A stretch of DNA of 64,000 nt from Pseudomonas sp. P7548 (GCF_013386585.1 NZ_JACARO010000090.1:1-64000); one strand, 5' to 3'; numbered from the stretch's first letter, positions 42,637-52,973 are shown. Notes: generated by a model from the sequence alone, not told the origin. Numbers and translations: made by a program.

Positions 42637-43350
42637 TTACTCGCGTATCAATCTTCCGATTTTCGAGTAAAGCCCAGCGGTGAACGCCTCCCGATCGCTC
42701 GACCGGTGACAACGCTGATGGCAATTGGGGCACAAGGCTACAGCATTGGTGATGCGATCCGAACCCTTCTGGGCGAGGTGCTTGACGTGATGTACTTCAA
42801 GAAATGGCTGGCCATCGACCTCAAACGGCGCGTTGGTGTTGCAGCCTTCGCAAATGCCCTTGGCTTCTTTTAGCACCCAGGCGCGCACCTTCGGGTCGCG
42901 AACGAAGGAGGTGGTCACGGTGGCGACCTTCTGCGGCTGCACGATGCCGTCAGGTACTTTATGGAAGGTTTGCTTCTGTAGCTTGGACGCGCGGCGGATG
43001 AGCGTTTGCTCATCGGCGGTTTGGGCGGTGTCATCCGATTCAAAAATACCCTGGGCATTGAGCGCCTGTCGGATGCGCAGCTCAACGCCTGTGCCCACGT
43101 TCTTCGCAGGCTTGTAGCCTACGATGCGCTCCAACCCCATCCGGTCGAGCACGGTGGAAATATTTTGCATGCGAAACTCAATAGAACCTTTCGCCCGACC
43201 CGCCACAGGACCTTCGCGTAGCAGTCGGTTTTCATGGGCTTTATTGAAAGGCTGGTTGTTCTGCTCCCACGCCAGCATCTTCAAGTAGGCCGCTACCGCC
43301 GCTGCTAGCTCAGCGTCGCTCCAATCCGTTTTGTCTTTCGTAATATCCAT
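42637..43350 (-). CDS. HNH endonuclease
   Basis: 237 residues. The HNH core is at the C-terminus: the zinc-binding CEGCNTNAPF and CPNCHQRCH pairs surround LEVHHVKHLAQKGSDR and ITNAVALC (about 165-225), with the general-base and metal-ligand histidines present. The N-terminal domain (WSDAELAAAVAAYLKMLAWE, then KGSIEFRMQNISTVLDRMG) is found with HNH in many bacteria and may guide DNA recognition. No methyltransferase is adjacent, so a modification-dependent or other defence role is more likely than classical restriction. Its end lies near the HAD gene and its start near the nrdB terminator. Confidence 0.8.
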   Translation of the reverse strand: MDITKDKTDWSDAELAAAVAAYLKMLAWEQNNQPFNKAHENRLLREGPVAGRAKGSIEFRMQNISTVLDRMGLERIVGYKPAKNVGTGVELRIRQALNAQGIFESDDTAQTADEQTLIRRASKLQKQTFHKVPDGIVQPQKVATVTTSFVRDPKVRAWVLKEAKGICEGCNTNAPFEVDGQPFLEVHHVKHLAQKGSDRITNAVALCPNCHQRCHRSSDREAFTAGLYSKIGRLIRE

Positions 43351-43460
43351 ACAGCCGCCGAGGGTAGAAAACCCTCGGACGATACTGAGTGGCCATTATG
43401 GCGTCTACGAAATTTCCTACTGCGAATGAGTGGCTGTCCTACATCTTCAATTTTTACCAT

Positions 43461-43493
43461 AAAAAAACCCCGGGAGTATTCCCAGGGCTTTTT
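43461..43493 (-). terminator. Rho-independent terminator of nrdB
   Basis: On the minus strand GCCCTGGGA-ATA-CTCCCGGGGT is followed by seven T residues, 23 bases after the nrdB stop codon. Strong canonical structure. Confidence 0.9.
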
Positions 43494-43515
43494 AGTGTTT
43501 CAGAGCATGGAGGTA

Positions 43516-44766
43516 TTAGTCCCAGCTCAACGCCCCGCCAGTCTGGTACTCGATCACGCGGGTCTCGAAGAAGTTCTTCTCTTTCTTCAAGTCCATGATC
43601 TCGCTCATCCAAGGGAACGGGTTGGTCGTCCCTGGGTACTCTTCCTTCAAGCCAATCTGCGACAAACGACGGTTGGCGATGAACTTGAGGTAATCCTCCA
43701 TCATCGCCGCGTTCATGCCCAGCACCCCACGAGGCATGGTGTCACGCGCATATTCAATCTCCAGCTGAGTCCCCTGCAGGATCATCTGGGTCGCTTCTTC
43801 CTTCATCTCGGCATCCCACAGGTGTGGGTTTTCGATTTTGATCTGGTTGATCACATCGATACCGAAGTTCAGGTGCATCGACTCATCGCGCAGGATGTAC
43901 TGGAACTGTTCCGCCACGCCGGTCATTTTGTTGCGGCGGCCCATGGAGAGGATCTGGGTGAAGCCGCAGTAGAAGAAGATGCCTTCCAGGACGCAGTAGT
44001 AGGCGACGAGGTTGCGCAGCAGTTCTTTGTCGGTGTCGACGGTGCCGGTTTCGAACTTCGGATCGGAGATCGAGCGGGTGTACTTCAGGCCCCAGGCTGC
44101 CTTTTTGGCGACCGATGGAATCTCGTGGTACATGTTGAAGATCTCGCCTTCATCCATGGCCAGGGATTCGATGCAGTACTGGTAGGCGTGGGTGTGGATC
44201 GCTTCTTCGAAGGCCTGGCGCAGGATGTACTGGCGGCACTCCGGGTTGGTGATCAGGCGGTACACGGCCAGCACCAGGTTGTTGGCAACCAGGGAGTCGG
44301 CGGTGGAGAAGAAGCCGAGGTTGCGCATGACGATGCGACGTTCGTCGTCGGTCAGGCCTTCGGGGTTTTTCCACAGGGCGATGTCGGCGGTCATGTTGAC
44401 CTCTTGCGGCATCCAGTGGTTGGCGCAGCCGTCGAGGTACTTTTGCCAGGCCCAGTCGTACTTGAAGGGTACGAGTTGGTTGAGGTCGGCGCGGCAGTTG
44501 ATCATGCGCTTTTCGTCGACGGCGACGCGGGCGGAGGCGCCTTCGAGTTCGGCGAGGCCTTCGGCGACATCGAGGCTGTCGAGGGCGGCCTTGGCGCGCT
44601 TGATGGCGGCGGAGTCACTGGCGGTGACGGCGCGGGCTTCGATGGCGGCGGCGGCGCCGGCACCGTCGAGGCGGTCCATGTTGGCTTCGGTGGCGTGGCC
44701 GGCGTTGGCGCCTTTGGTGGCTACTTCGCCTTCTTCTTCTTTGTCGAATTCGTCCCAGCTCAGCAT
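43516..44766 (-). CDS. nrdB: Class Ia ribonucleotide reductase, beta subunit
   Basis: 416 residues. It is the radical-bearing subunit of NrdAB, which reduces ribonucleoside diphosphates. Iron-ligand segments are visible: ADSLVANNLVL with the first helix, QAFEEAIHTHAYQYCIE (Glu and His ligands) and DESMHLNFGIDVIN (Glu and His ligands). An extra N-terminal stretch of about 90 residues (WDEFDKEEEGEVATKG to ASARVAVDEK) precedes the core and is usual in Pseudomonas. The ATG at 44766 is the family start. The alpha subunit gene nrdA is not next to it in this window. A terminator follows. Confidence 0.9.
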   Translation of the reverse strand: MLSWDEFDKEEEGEVATKGANAGHATEANMDRLDGAGAAAAIEARAVTASDSAAIKRAKAALDSLDVAEGLAELEGASARVAVDEKRMINCRADLNQLVPFKYDWAWQKYLDGCANHWMPQEVNMTADIALWKNPEGLTDDERRIVMRNLGFFSTADSLVANNLVLAVYRLITNPECRQYILRQAFEEAIHTHAYQYCIESLAMDEGEIFNMYHEIPSVAKKAAWGLKYTRSISDPKFETGTVDTDKELLRNLVAYYCVLEGIFFYCGFTQILSMGRRNKMTGVAEQFQYILRDESMHLNFGIDVINQIKIENPHLWDAEMKEEATQMILQGTQLEIEYARDTMPRGVLGMNAAMMEDYLKFIANRRLSQIGLKEEYPGTTNPFPWMSEIMDLKKEKNFFETRVIEYQTGGALSWD

Positions 44767-45009
44767 GACGTGTCGTCTCCTGCGTGAGGGCTCAAAGGTG
44801 CCCGTGTGAAACCGGATGGTTGGGTGTTCACACGGCCCTGAGGCCGCGGTGGATCTTAAGGAATCGTTTGTTGCAACAGCTCGCGCAGGCAAATAAACGG
44901 AATTGGGTTACGGGTTCTGCGTGAGGCTTGAGGTGCGGAGCGCTAGGTGCATGCTCCTGCGGAGGCCTCAGGTCTGGCTCTTCATCCCAGTGTAAAGGGA
45001 TATTGCAGG

Positions 45010-45045
45010 CCCGATTTACCCGCGCATTATAGGGAAAAAATCGGG
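45010..45045 (-). promoter_or_regulatory. Candidate nrdB promoter inside an inverted repeat
   Basis: On the minus strand a perfect TATAAT (45031-45026) lies in the centre of an inverted repeat with 8-base perfect arms (CCCGATTT at 45010-45017, AAATCGGG at 45038-45045) about 245-280 bases upstream of nrdB. No good -35 match is at standard spacing, so activation or repression by a DNA-binding protein on the repeat is plausible. Confidence 0.4.
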
Positions 45046-45201
45046 TTTGTGTTGCGGCGGATGGTCTCGGATCACAGACAAAAAGCCTGCTATTTGAGCC
45101 AGAGTGAGGGTTTACAGGGGTTTGGTGGGGTGACAGGCGGTGGAGGTATTTTGTTGAGGCTGGAGGAGGGGGTGTAGCTGATTGTATCGGTGTGGCGGCT
45201 A

Positions 45202-45230
45202 CCGCCATCGCAGGCAAGCCAGCTCCCACA
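45202..45230. repeat. Single REP sequence
   Basis: ATCGCAGGCAAGCCAGCTCC followed by CACA, a lone REP in the nrdB-DUF2790 gap. It is the reverse orientation of the one at 39038. Confidence 0.7.
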
Positions 45231-45323
45231 TTGGGATAGGGGAATTCAGGGGAAGGTTCTTGGCCGCAAGAACGATTTCTTGCGGCGGCCAAGATCCGGG
45301 TTTACAGCAAACTTGAGAAGTTG

Positions 45324-45593
45324 TTATCCGTTAGAGCAACCATTGCCCATGACTTGGTATTTAAGAATATGTCGTTGGCCTTGCGAGTCTTCATATTCCA
45401 TTTGTACCGGTACAACTTCGCAGACTTCTGGAACAGTGCTCATGGACACTACTTTGGCAACGTCCAGGTGGGTGCTGTAAGTGTAGTCTTCAACAATCGG
45501 GGTATTGCGGCCAGCTACGTCAGTCGCGGCCTCGTCGGCCAGGGCGGCGGTGGCGCACAAGCTGCTGAGGGCCATAACTACTAAAGCTTTCAT
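45324..45593 (-). CDS. DUF2790 secreted small protein
   Basis: 89 residues with a signal peptide (MKALVVMALSSLCATAALA, cleavage near ALA-DE). The mature part has HLDVAKVVSMSTVPEVCEVV and ends MGNGCSNG, with two cysteines positioned to form a disulphide. DUF2790 is a family found mainly in Pseudomonas, often in several copies and responsive to stress such as copper, but without a known role. ATG at 45593 is the family start. Confidence 0.8.
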   Translation of the reverse strand: MKALVVMALSSLCATAALADEAATDVAGRNTPIVEDYTYSTHLDVAKVVSMSTVPEVCEVVPVQMEYEDSQGQRHILKYQVMGNGCSNG

Positions 45594-45989
45594 TTCTCTA
45601 TTTACCTTATTGAGGTCGAAGTGGGTCACGGGGCCCTTGTGAGGCCACGTGTGTAACTTGGGATTGGAAAGTTTGGATTAACGATGCCTTCGTGGGGGCT
45701 GTTGCGTTGTTAATCACAGTGTCGCGTTGACGGAATGAATTTTAGGCTCCCGGGTTATATTCATATACCCGTGCTTTTGATAAACACTATTGGCGGTTTT
45801 TGTAACAATCCCGTGGTAAAGCTTTTTTCATCAAGGCGCAAAGCGCCACGGGCTGCGGGCCAGAGCCGTGAACGCACATAGCAGGGCAAAATGTAGGGGC
45901 TTGTTACTACCATCGTCGAATGGTTCTATGGGGCAGCCCCGGCTACAACGGGGCATACAAAAACAACTATTGTCACCGAGGTAAGAAAG
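45594..45989. other. Regulatory region between DUF2790 and acsA
   Basis: 396 bases carrying the divergent promoters. A near-palindrome GGGTTATATTCATATACCC (45752-45770), a hairpin GGCGC-AAA-GCGCC (45835-45847) and a stem GCCCCG-N7-CGGGGC (45936-45954) near the acsA start are visible. The palindrome is a candidate binding site for an acetate-responsive regulator. I saw no gene in it. Confidence 0.5.
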
Positions 45990-47945
<1,956 letters not shown>

Positions 47946-47962
47946 AGCGAGGCTGGTCAGAT

Positions 47963-47999
47963 AAAGCCCCATTCGGTGTAGGCCGGATGGGGCTTTTTT
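47963..47999 (+). terminator. Rho-independent terminator of acsA
   Basis: AAAGCCCCAT-N14-ATGGGGCTTT followed by TTTG, 18 bases after the acsA stop. A 10-base perfect stem, so strong. Confidence 0.9.
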
Positions 48000-48038
48000 G
48001 TGAGGCGCAGTTCAATACCACTGAAGAAACCGGTTCAC

Positions 48039-48126
48039 TGTGGGAGCTGGCTTGCCTGCGATGAGGGTGTATCAGGCATAGGTGGGCTAACTGACAGATT
48101 GCCATCGCAGGCAAGCCAGCTCCCAC
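48039..48126. repeat. REPIN
   Basis: Inverted REP pair (GTGGGAGCTGGCTTGCCTGC and complement) in the acsA-aotJ gap, next to the acsA terminator. Confidence 0.85.
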
Positions 48127-48651
48127 AGTTGGCGTGCATCTCAAATCAAGGTCGGTGGGCTGTCTGACGGCCTTACTCAACGCAGAGGCCAATAAATATC
48201 GGTTTCTCTTGTGGGAAGTTTCTGAATGTTACCGCGCCCCCTGAATGTGTAACCCCACGCCCAAACATGAGGCAATGTGCTACGCCAGTGCCCCGAAAAC
48301 CCCCGTTCCAGACACCCCCAGAAATAAGATTAAACGCCAGACTTGCCGTGCTAGAAGGGTTTGCGAATAATAGGCCCGCAATTTGCAGCATCAACAGGTT
48401 TAATATCTTTTGTCTCTGCATAAAATCCAGGGACTGTCAATGTGCTGGAACCGCTTTCTCAGTGCTTCTGTAAATTGTTGTCGCATTGAGGAAATATCGG
48501 CTTCCGGCCTGTCGTTAGAATGCCGATCACTCGCTCGTCGTCGCAGGCGTATAGCCCGCGTAGGACGCAGCACCGCTATTCGGTTTCACTTAAGTCGCAT
48601 CGTGGGCCCCGGCTCATACTGCTTTTTGCCCTATACCGATGGAGTCCCAAG
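48127..48651. other. aotJ leader and promoter region
   Basis: 525 bases between the REPIN and aotJ without a supportable gene. It contains the ArgR-type half-site at 48479-48499 and AT-richer stretches around 48361-48420 where a promoter could lie. I cannot place the -10 and -35 with confidence. The leader after the ArgR site is long, about 150 bases. Confidence 0.5.
48479..48499 (+). promoter_or_regulatory. Candidate ArgR half-site upstream of aotJ
   Basis: TGTCGC, 8 bases, then AA and 5 bases, matching the known Pseudomonas ArgR consensus TGTCGC-N8-AA-N5. A weaker TGTCGT lies at 48510. It is about 150 bases before the aotJ start. The same pattern recurs twice upstream of aruC. Confidence 0.6.
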
Positions 48652-49437
48652 ATGAAGAAACTCGTGCTGTTGGGCGCCCTGGCGCTGTCCGTGCTGTCCA
48701 TGCAGGCTTTCGCTGATGAGAAGCCCCTGAAGATTGGTATCGAAGCGGCTTACCCTCCGTTTGCCTCGAAGGCGCCGGATGGCAGCATCGTGGGTTTTGA
48801 CTACGACATCGGCAACGCCCTGTGCGCAGAGATGAAGGTCAAGTGTGTATGGGTCGAGCAAGAGTTCGACGGCCTGATCCCGGCGCTGAAAGTGCGCAAG
48901 ATCGACGCGATCCTGTCGTCCATGTCCATCACTGAAGACCGCAAGAAGTCCGTGGACTTCACCACCCGCTACTACCTGACACCGGCGCGCCTGGTCATGA
49001 AGGAAGGCACCACCGTCAGCGACAGCCTGGACGAACTCAAAGGCAAGAAAATCGGCGTGCAGCGCGGTTCGATCCACGATCGTTTCGCCAAGGAAGTCCT
49101 GGCTCCGAAAGGCGCCACCGTCGTGCCTTACAGCTCGCAGAACGAAATCTACCTGGACGTGGAAGCTGGTCGCCTTGACGGCACCGTGGCCGACGCCACC
49201 CTGCTGCAAGATGGCTTCCTGAAAACCCCGGCCGGTAAAGGCTACGCGTTCGTGGGCCCACAGTTCACCGACGTCAAATACTTCGGCGACGGCGTAGGCA
49301 TCGCGGTGCGAAAAGGCGACAAGGCCGAGCTGGACAAGATCAACGCAGCCATCGCGGCGATCCGTGCCAACGGCGAATACAAGAAAATCCAGGACAAGTA
49401 CTTCGACTTCGATATTTACGGCGCTGACCCTAAGTAA
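48652..49437 (+). CDS. aotJ: Arginine/ornithine ABC transporter, periplasmic binding protein
   Basis: 261-residue secreted solute-binding protein. Signal peptide to about residue 22 (LALSVLSMQAFA), then LKIGIEAAYPPF, VGFDYDIGNALCAEM with the expected cysteine, and DAILSSMSITEDRKKSVDF. This is the lysine/arginine/ornithine-binding family (HisJ/ArgT), and the gene order identifies it as AotJ. It captures arginine and ornithine in the periplasm and passes them to AotQM. An intergenic terminator follows, so it is expected to be made in excess over the membrane parts. Confidence 0.93.
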   Translation: MKKLVLLGALALSVLSMQAFADEKPLKIGIEAAYPPFASKAPDGSIVGFDYDIGNALCAEMKVKCVWVEQEFDGLIPALKVRKIDAILSSMSITEDRKKSVDFTTRYYLTPARLVMKEGTTVSDSLDELKGKKIGVQRGSIHDRFAKEVLAPKGATVVPYSSQNEIYLDVEAGRLDGTVADATLLQDGFLKTPAGKGYAFVGPQFTDVKYFGDGVGIAVRKGDKAELDKINAAIAAIRANGEYKKIQDKYFDFDIYGADPK

Positions 49438-49459
49438 CTCTTCGCAGCTGTCTGTCCGC

Positions 49460-49502
49460 AATGGCGCAAGCAACAGAATTCCTGAGGTTTGCGCCATTTT
49501 TT
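49460..49502 (+). terminator. Attenuating terminator between aotJ and aotQ
   Basis: AATGGCGCAA-N19-TTGCGCCATT followed by TTTT, a 10-base stem 22 bases after aotJ. Being inside the operon, it probably lets part of transcription continue and so gives much more binding protein than permease. Confidence 0.75.
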
Positions 49503-49528
49503 CATCCCCCTTTTCGAGGACCTGAATC

Positions 49529-50218
49529 ATGTTGAAAGGCTACGGGGCCGTCATCCTCGATGGCGCATGGTTGACGCTTCAGCTCGCCTTGTCGTCCATG
49601 GCCTTGGCCATTGTTCTGGGTCTGATCGGGGTCGCGTTACGCCTGTCGCCGGTGCGCTGGTTGGCCTGGCTGGGTGACCTGTACTCCACCGTGATCCGTG
49701 GGATCCCGGACCTGGTGCTGATCCTGCTGATTTTCTACGGCGGTCAGGACCTGCTCAACCGCGTCGCGCCGATGCTCGGCTACGACGACTATATCGACTT
49801 GAACCCCTTGGCCGCCGGTATCGGCACCCTGGGTTTCATCTTTGGCGCCTACCTCTCGGAAACCTTCCGTGGCGCCTTCATGGCCATTCCCAAGGGCCAG
49901 GCCGAAGCCGGCATGGCGTATGGCATGAGCCCGTTCCAAGTGTTCTTCCGGGTGATGGTGCCGCAGATGATTCGTCTGGCGATCCCCGGGTTTACCAACA
50001 ACTGGCTGGTACTGACCAAGGCCACCGCGCTGATCTCGGTGGTGGGCCTGCAAGACATGATGTTCAAGGCCAAGCAGGCGGCAGACGCCACCCGCGAGCC
50101 TTTTACCTTCTTCCTCGCAGTGGCGGCGATGTACCTGGTGATCACCAGCGTCTCGTTGCTGGCCTTGCGTCATCTTGAGAAGCGCTACTCGGTAGGCGTA
50201 AGGGCGGCTGATCTATGA
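49529..50218 (+). CDS. aotQ: Arginine/ornithine ABC transporter, permease 1
   Basis: 229-residue HisQ-type permease with about five membrane helices. The EAA coupling loop is EAGMAYGMSPFQVFFRVMVPQ (about residues 127-147), which contacts the ATPase AotP. It pairs with AotM as a heterodimer. Its stop overlaps the aotM start (ATGA), so the two are made in equal amounts. Confidence 0.92.
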   Translation: MLKGYGAVILDGAWLTLQLALSSMALAIVLGLIGVALRLSPVRWLAWLGDLYSTVIRGIPDLVLILLIFYGGQDLLNRVAPMLGYDDYIDLNPLAAGIGTLGFIFGAYLSETFRGAFMAIPKGQAEAGMAYGMSPFQVFFRVMVPQMIRLAIPGFTNNWLVLTKATALISVVGLQDMMFKAKQAADATREPFTFFLAVAAMYLVITSVSLLALRHLEKRYSVGVRAADL

Positions 50219-50913
50219 TCTTCGACTACAACGTCATTTGGGACGCCATGCCGCTGTACCTCGGCGGCTTGTTGACCACCCTGAAACTGCTCGCCATCTC
50301 GCTGTTCTTCGGCCTGCTCGCCGCCTTGCCCCTGGGCTTGATGCGTGTGTCCAAGCAGCCGGTGGTCAACGGTGCAGCCTGGTTGTTCACCTACGTGATC
50401 CGCGGCACGCCGATGCTGGTGCAGCTGTTCCTGATCTACTACGGCCTGGCCCAGTTTGACGCGGTGCGCGAAAGCTTCCTCTGGCCGCTGCTGTCCAGCG
50501 CCACGTTCTGTGCGTGCCTGGCGTTTGCGATCAACACCAGCGCCTACACCGCCGAGATCATCGCCGGCAGCCTCAAGGCCACGCCCAATGGCGAGATCGA
50601 AGCCGCCAAGGCCATGGGCATGTCGCGCTACAAGCTGTACCGCCGCATCCTGCTGCCGTCGGCCCTGCGCCGCGCACTGCCGCAGTACAGCAACGAAGTG
50701 ATCATGATGCTGCAGACCACCAGCCTGGCCTCCATCGTCACCCTGATCGACATCACCGGTGCCGCGCGCACGGTGAACGCCCAGTTCTACCTGCCGTTCG
50801 AAGCCTACATCACCGCCGGCGTGTTCTACCTGTGCCTGACCTTCATCCTGGTGCGCTTGTTCAAGATGGCCGAAGGCCGCTGGCTGAGCTACCTGGCCCC
50901 ACGGAAGCACTGA
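50215..50913 (+). CDS. aotM: Arginine/ornithine ABC transporter, permease 2
   Basis: 232-residue HisM-type permease, five or so helices. Its EAA loop is EAAKAMGMSRYKLYRRILLP (about 123-142). Forms the inner-membrane channel with AotQ. Start overlaps aotQ by 4 bases and the next gene follows after 1 base. Confidence 0.92.
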   Translation: MIFDYNVIWDAMPLYLGGLLTTLKLLAISLFFGLLAALPLGLMRVSKQPVVNGAAWLFTYVIRGTPMLVQLFLIYYGLAQFDAVRESFLWPLLSSATFCACLAFAINTSAYTAEIIAGSLKATPNGEIEAAKAMGMSRYKLYRRILLPSALRRALPQYSNEVIMMLQTTSLASIVTLIDITGAARTVNAQFYLPFEAYITAGVFYLCLTFILVRLFKMAEGRWLSYLAPRKH

Positions 50914-50914
50914 T

Positions 50915-52027
50915 ATGGAACGTATCGATCATCGGTTGCCCTGGGGTCACCTGGGTTGCGAGCGTCAGCTGAGCGTGTTCCGTTTCGGCAGTGGCGAGCG
51001 CAAGGCCTATATCCAGGCCAGCTTGCACGCCGATGAATTGCCCGGTATGCGCGCCGCGTGGGAGCTGAAAAAACGCCTCACCGAGCTGGAACAGCAAGGC
51101 GCCCTCAATGGCGTGATCGAGCTGGTACCGGTGGCCAACCCGATGGGCCTGGGGCAGTTGCTGCAAGGCAGCCACCAAGGGCGTTTCGAGATCGGTAGCG
51201 GCAAGAATTTCAACCGTGATTTCGTCGAGTTGAGCGAACCGGTGGCCGAGTTGCTCAAGGGCAAGCTGGGGGATGATCCTCACGCCAACGTGCGCATGAT
51301 CCGCCAAGCGATGAGCGATGTGCTCAACGCCTTACCGGCGCCGAGCAGTCAGCTGCAAGGCATGCAGCGCTTGTTGCTCAGCCACGCCTGTACCGCCGAC
51401 GTGGTGCTCGACCTGCATTGCGACGCCGAAGCCGCACTGCACATGTACGCGCTGCCCCAGCACTGGCCGCAGTGGCGTTCGCTGTCGGCGCACCTGAATG
51501 TCAAGGTCGGCCTGCTGGCGGAAGACTCCGGCGGCAGCTCGTTCGATGAAGCTTGCTCGTTGCCGTGGTTGCGTTTGTCCCAGGCGTTCCCCGAGGCGCA
51601 GGTTCCATTGGCGTGCCTGGCGACTACCCTGGAACTGGGTGGCCAGGCGGACACCGGGCGCGACGAGGCGATCTTCCACGCTGAAGGCATCCTCGCGTTC
51701 CTGGCCGAACAAGGCTTGATCGAAGGCGAATGGCCCGCACCACAATTTGAACCCTGTGAAGGCTTGCCCTTCGAGGGCACTGAATTGCTGTTCGCCCCTC
51801 ACGCCGGGGTCATCAGCTACCTGCGTAAAGCCGGTGACTGGATCGAAAAAGGCGAGGCGATTTTTGAAGTGATTGATCCTCTGACCGACCGCGTGAGCAT
51901 TGTCTGCGCGGGCACGTCCGGGGTGTTGTTTGCCGTTGAACGGCTACGTTATGCCCAAGCGGGTTTCTGGCTGGCCAAGGTGGCGGGGCGCGAAGCGCTG
52001 CGTCACGGGCGCTTGCTCAACGACTGA
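50915..52027 (+). CDS. aotO: AotO, succinylglutamate desuccinylase/aspartoacylase-family protein
   Basis: 370 residues of the zinc carboxypeptidase-like family that includes succinylglutamate desuccinylase. Zinc ligands are recognisable as HADELPGMRAAW (His-x-x-Glu, about 38) and the later LDLHCDAEAA; a conserved Glu is in TLELGGQ. The C-terminal part (about 280-370) is a biotinyl/lipoyl-like sandwich (FAPHAGVISYLRKAGDWIEKGEAIF). It lies inside the aot operon but is not a transport component; in P. aeruginosa it was found not to be needed for uptake. It may trim an imported or intermediate acylated amino acid. Confidence 0.85.
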   Translation: MERIDHRLPWGHLGCERQLSVFRFGSGERKAYIQASLHADELPGMRAAWELKKRLTELEQQGALNGVIELVPVANPMGLGQLLQGSHQGRFEIGSGKNFNRDFVELSEPVAELLKGKLGDDPHANVRMIRQAMSDVLNALPAPSSQLQGMQRLLLSHACTADVVLDLHCDAEAALHMYALPQHWPQWRSLSAHLNVKVGLLAEDSGGSSFDEACSLPWLRLSQAFPEAQVPLACLATTLELGGQADTGRDEAIFHAEGILAFLAEQGLIEGEWPAPQFEPCEGLPFEGTELLFAPHAGVISYLRKAGDWIEKGEAIFEVIDPLTDRVSIVCAGTSGVLFAVERLRYAQAGFWLAKVAGREALRHGRLLND

Positions 52028-52054
52028 CCACCTGTTTTTGTGAGAACCGACCGC

Positions 52055-52819
52055 ATGTACAAACTTGAAGTCCAAGACCTGCATAAACGCTATGGCAGTC
52101 ATGAAGTGCTCAAAGGTGTGTCCCTGGCCGCCGCGGCCGGTGATGTGATCAGCATCATCGGTTCCAGTGGTTCGGGCAAAAGTACCTTTTTGCGCTGCAT
52201 CAACCTGCTGGAGCAACCCCACGCCGGCAAGATTCTGCTCAACAACGAAGAGCTGAAACTGGTGGCCAACAAGGACGGCGCCATGAAGGCTGCCGACCCC
52301 AAGCAACTGCAGCGCATGCGTTCGCGCCTGTCCATGGTGTTCCAGCATTTCAACCTGTGGTCCCACATGACCGCGCTGGAAAACGTGATGGAAGCCCCGG
52401 TGCACGTGCTGGGTGTGTCGAAGAAAGAGGCCCGTGAAAAGGCCGAGCATTACCTGGCCAAAGTCGGCGTGGGTCATCGCAAGGATGCGTTCCCCGGCCA
52501 CATGTCCGGTGGCGAGCAGCAGCGCGTGGCGATCGCCCGTGCCTTGGCGATGGAGCCTGAGGTGATGCTGTTCGACGAACCCACCTCGGCGCTCGACCCG
52601 GAGCTGGTCGGCGAAGTGCTCAAGGTGATGCAGGACCTGGCCCAGGAAGGCCGCACCATGGTGGTGGTGACCCACGAAATGGGCTTTGCCCGTGAAGTGT
52701 CGAACCAGCTGGTGTTCCTGCACAAAGGCATCGTCGAAGAGCGCGGCAACCCGCGTGAAGTGCTGGTGAACCCGCAGTCCGAGCGTTTGCAGCAGTTCTT
52801 GTCCGGCAGTTTGAAATAA
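52055..52819 (+). CDS. aotP: Arginine/ornithine ABC transporter, ATP-binding subunit
   Basis: 254-residue ATPase of the HisP type. Walker A GSSGSGKSTFLR (about 37-48), signature MSGGEQQRVAIARALAM, Walker B VMLFDEPTSALDPE and H-loop VVTHEMGFA are intact. Drives AotQM. The ATG at 52055 is the family start. A nested stem-loop and a REPIN follow before argR. Confidence 0.93.
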   Translation: MYKLEVQDLHKRYGSHEVLKGVSLAAAAGDVISIIGSSGSGKSTFLRCINLLEQPHAGKILLNNEELKLVANKDGAMKAADPKQLQRMRSRLSMVFQHFNLWSHMTALENVMEAPVHVLGVSKKEAREKAEHYLAKVGVGHRKDAFPGHMSGGEQQRVAIARALAMEPEVMLFDEPTSALDPELVGEVLKVMQDLAQEGRTMVVVTHEMGFAREVSNQLVFLHKGIVEERGNPREVLVNPQSERLQQFLSGSLK

Positions 52820-52821
52820 TC

Positions 52822-52865
52822 AAGGCTGCTTTTGTGCACTGAAGTAGTGCATGCTTCACAGCCTT
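52822..52865 (+). other. Nested stem-loop after aotP
   Basis: Outer arms AAGGCTG (52822-52828) and CAGCCTT (52859-52865) enclose an inner hairpin TGCACT-GAAGT-AGTGCA (52835-52851). No T-tract follows, so it may protect or process the message rather than terminate it. Confidence 0.5.
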
Positions 52866-52884
52866 GAAATTGACCTCAATCCCC

Positions 52885-52973
52885 TGTGGGAGCTGGCTTG
52901 CCTGCGATAGCGGTCTATCAGAAACAGATGTGCCCACTGACCGACCGCTATCGCAGGCAAGCCAGCTCCCACA
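52885..52973. repeat. REPIN
   Basis: Inverted REP pair (GTGGGAGCTGGCTTGCCTGC and complement) in the aotP-argR gap. Placed within the operon, it could lower argR read-through. Confidence 0.85.

Larger units (their letters stand above)
44767..45323. other. Long non-coding region upstream of nrdB
   Basis: 557 bases without a supportable gene. It holds the nrdB leader, the TATAAT/inverted-repeat candidate promoter near 45010-45045, a single REP at 45202-45230, and beyond that only the tail of the DUF2790 transcript. I saw no clear NrdR box, which would be expected in pairs in nrd promoters. Confidence 0.6.

Noticed and set aside
43426..44787. 453-codon plus-strand frame over nrdB
   Set aside because: Antisense shadow of nrdB; translation is Val/Gly/Asp-rich without motifs.
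44767..45323. NrdR boxes upstream of nrdB
   Set aside because: No pair of sequences close to the NrdR palindrome was found by eye; only an unrelated inverted repeat around TATAAT.
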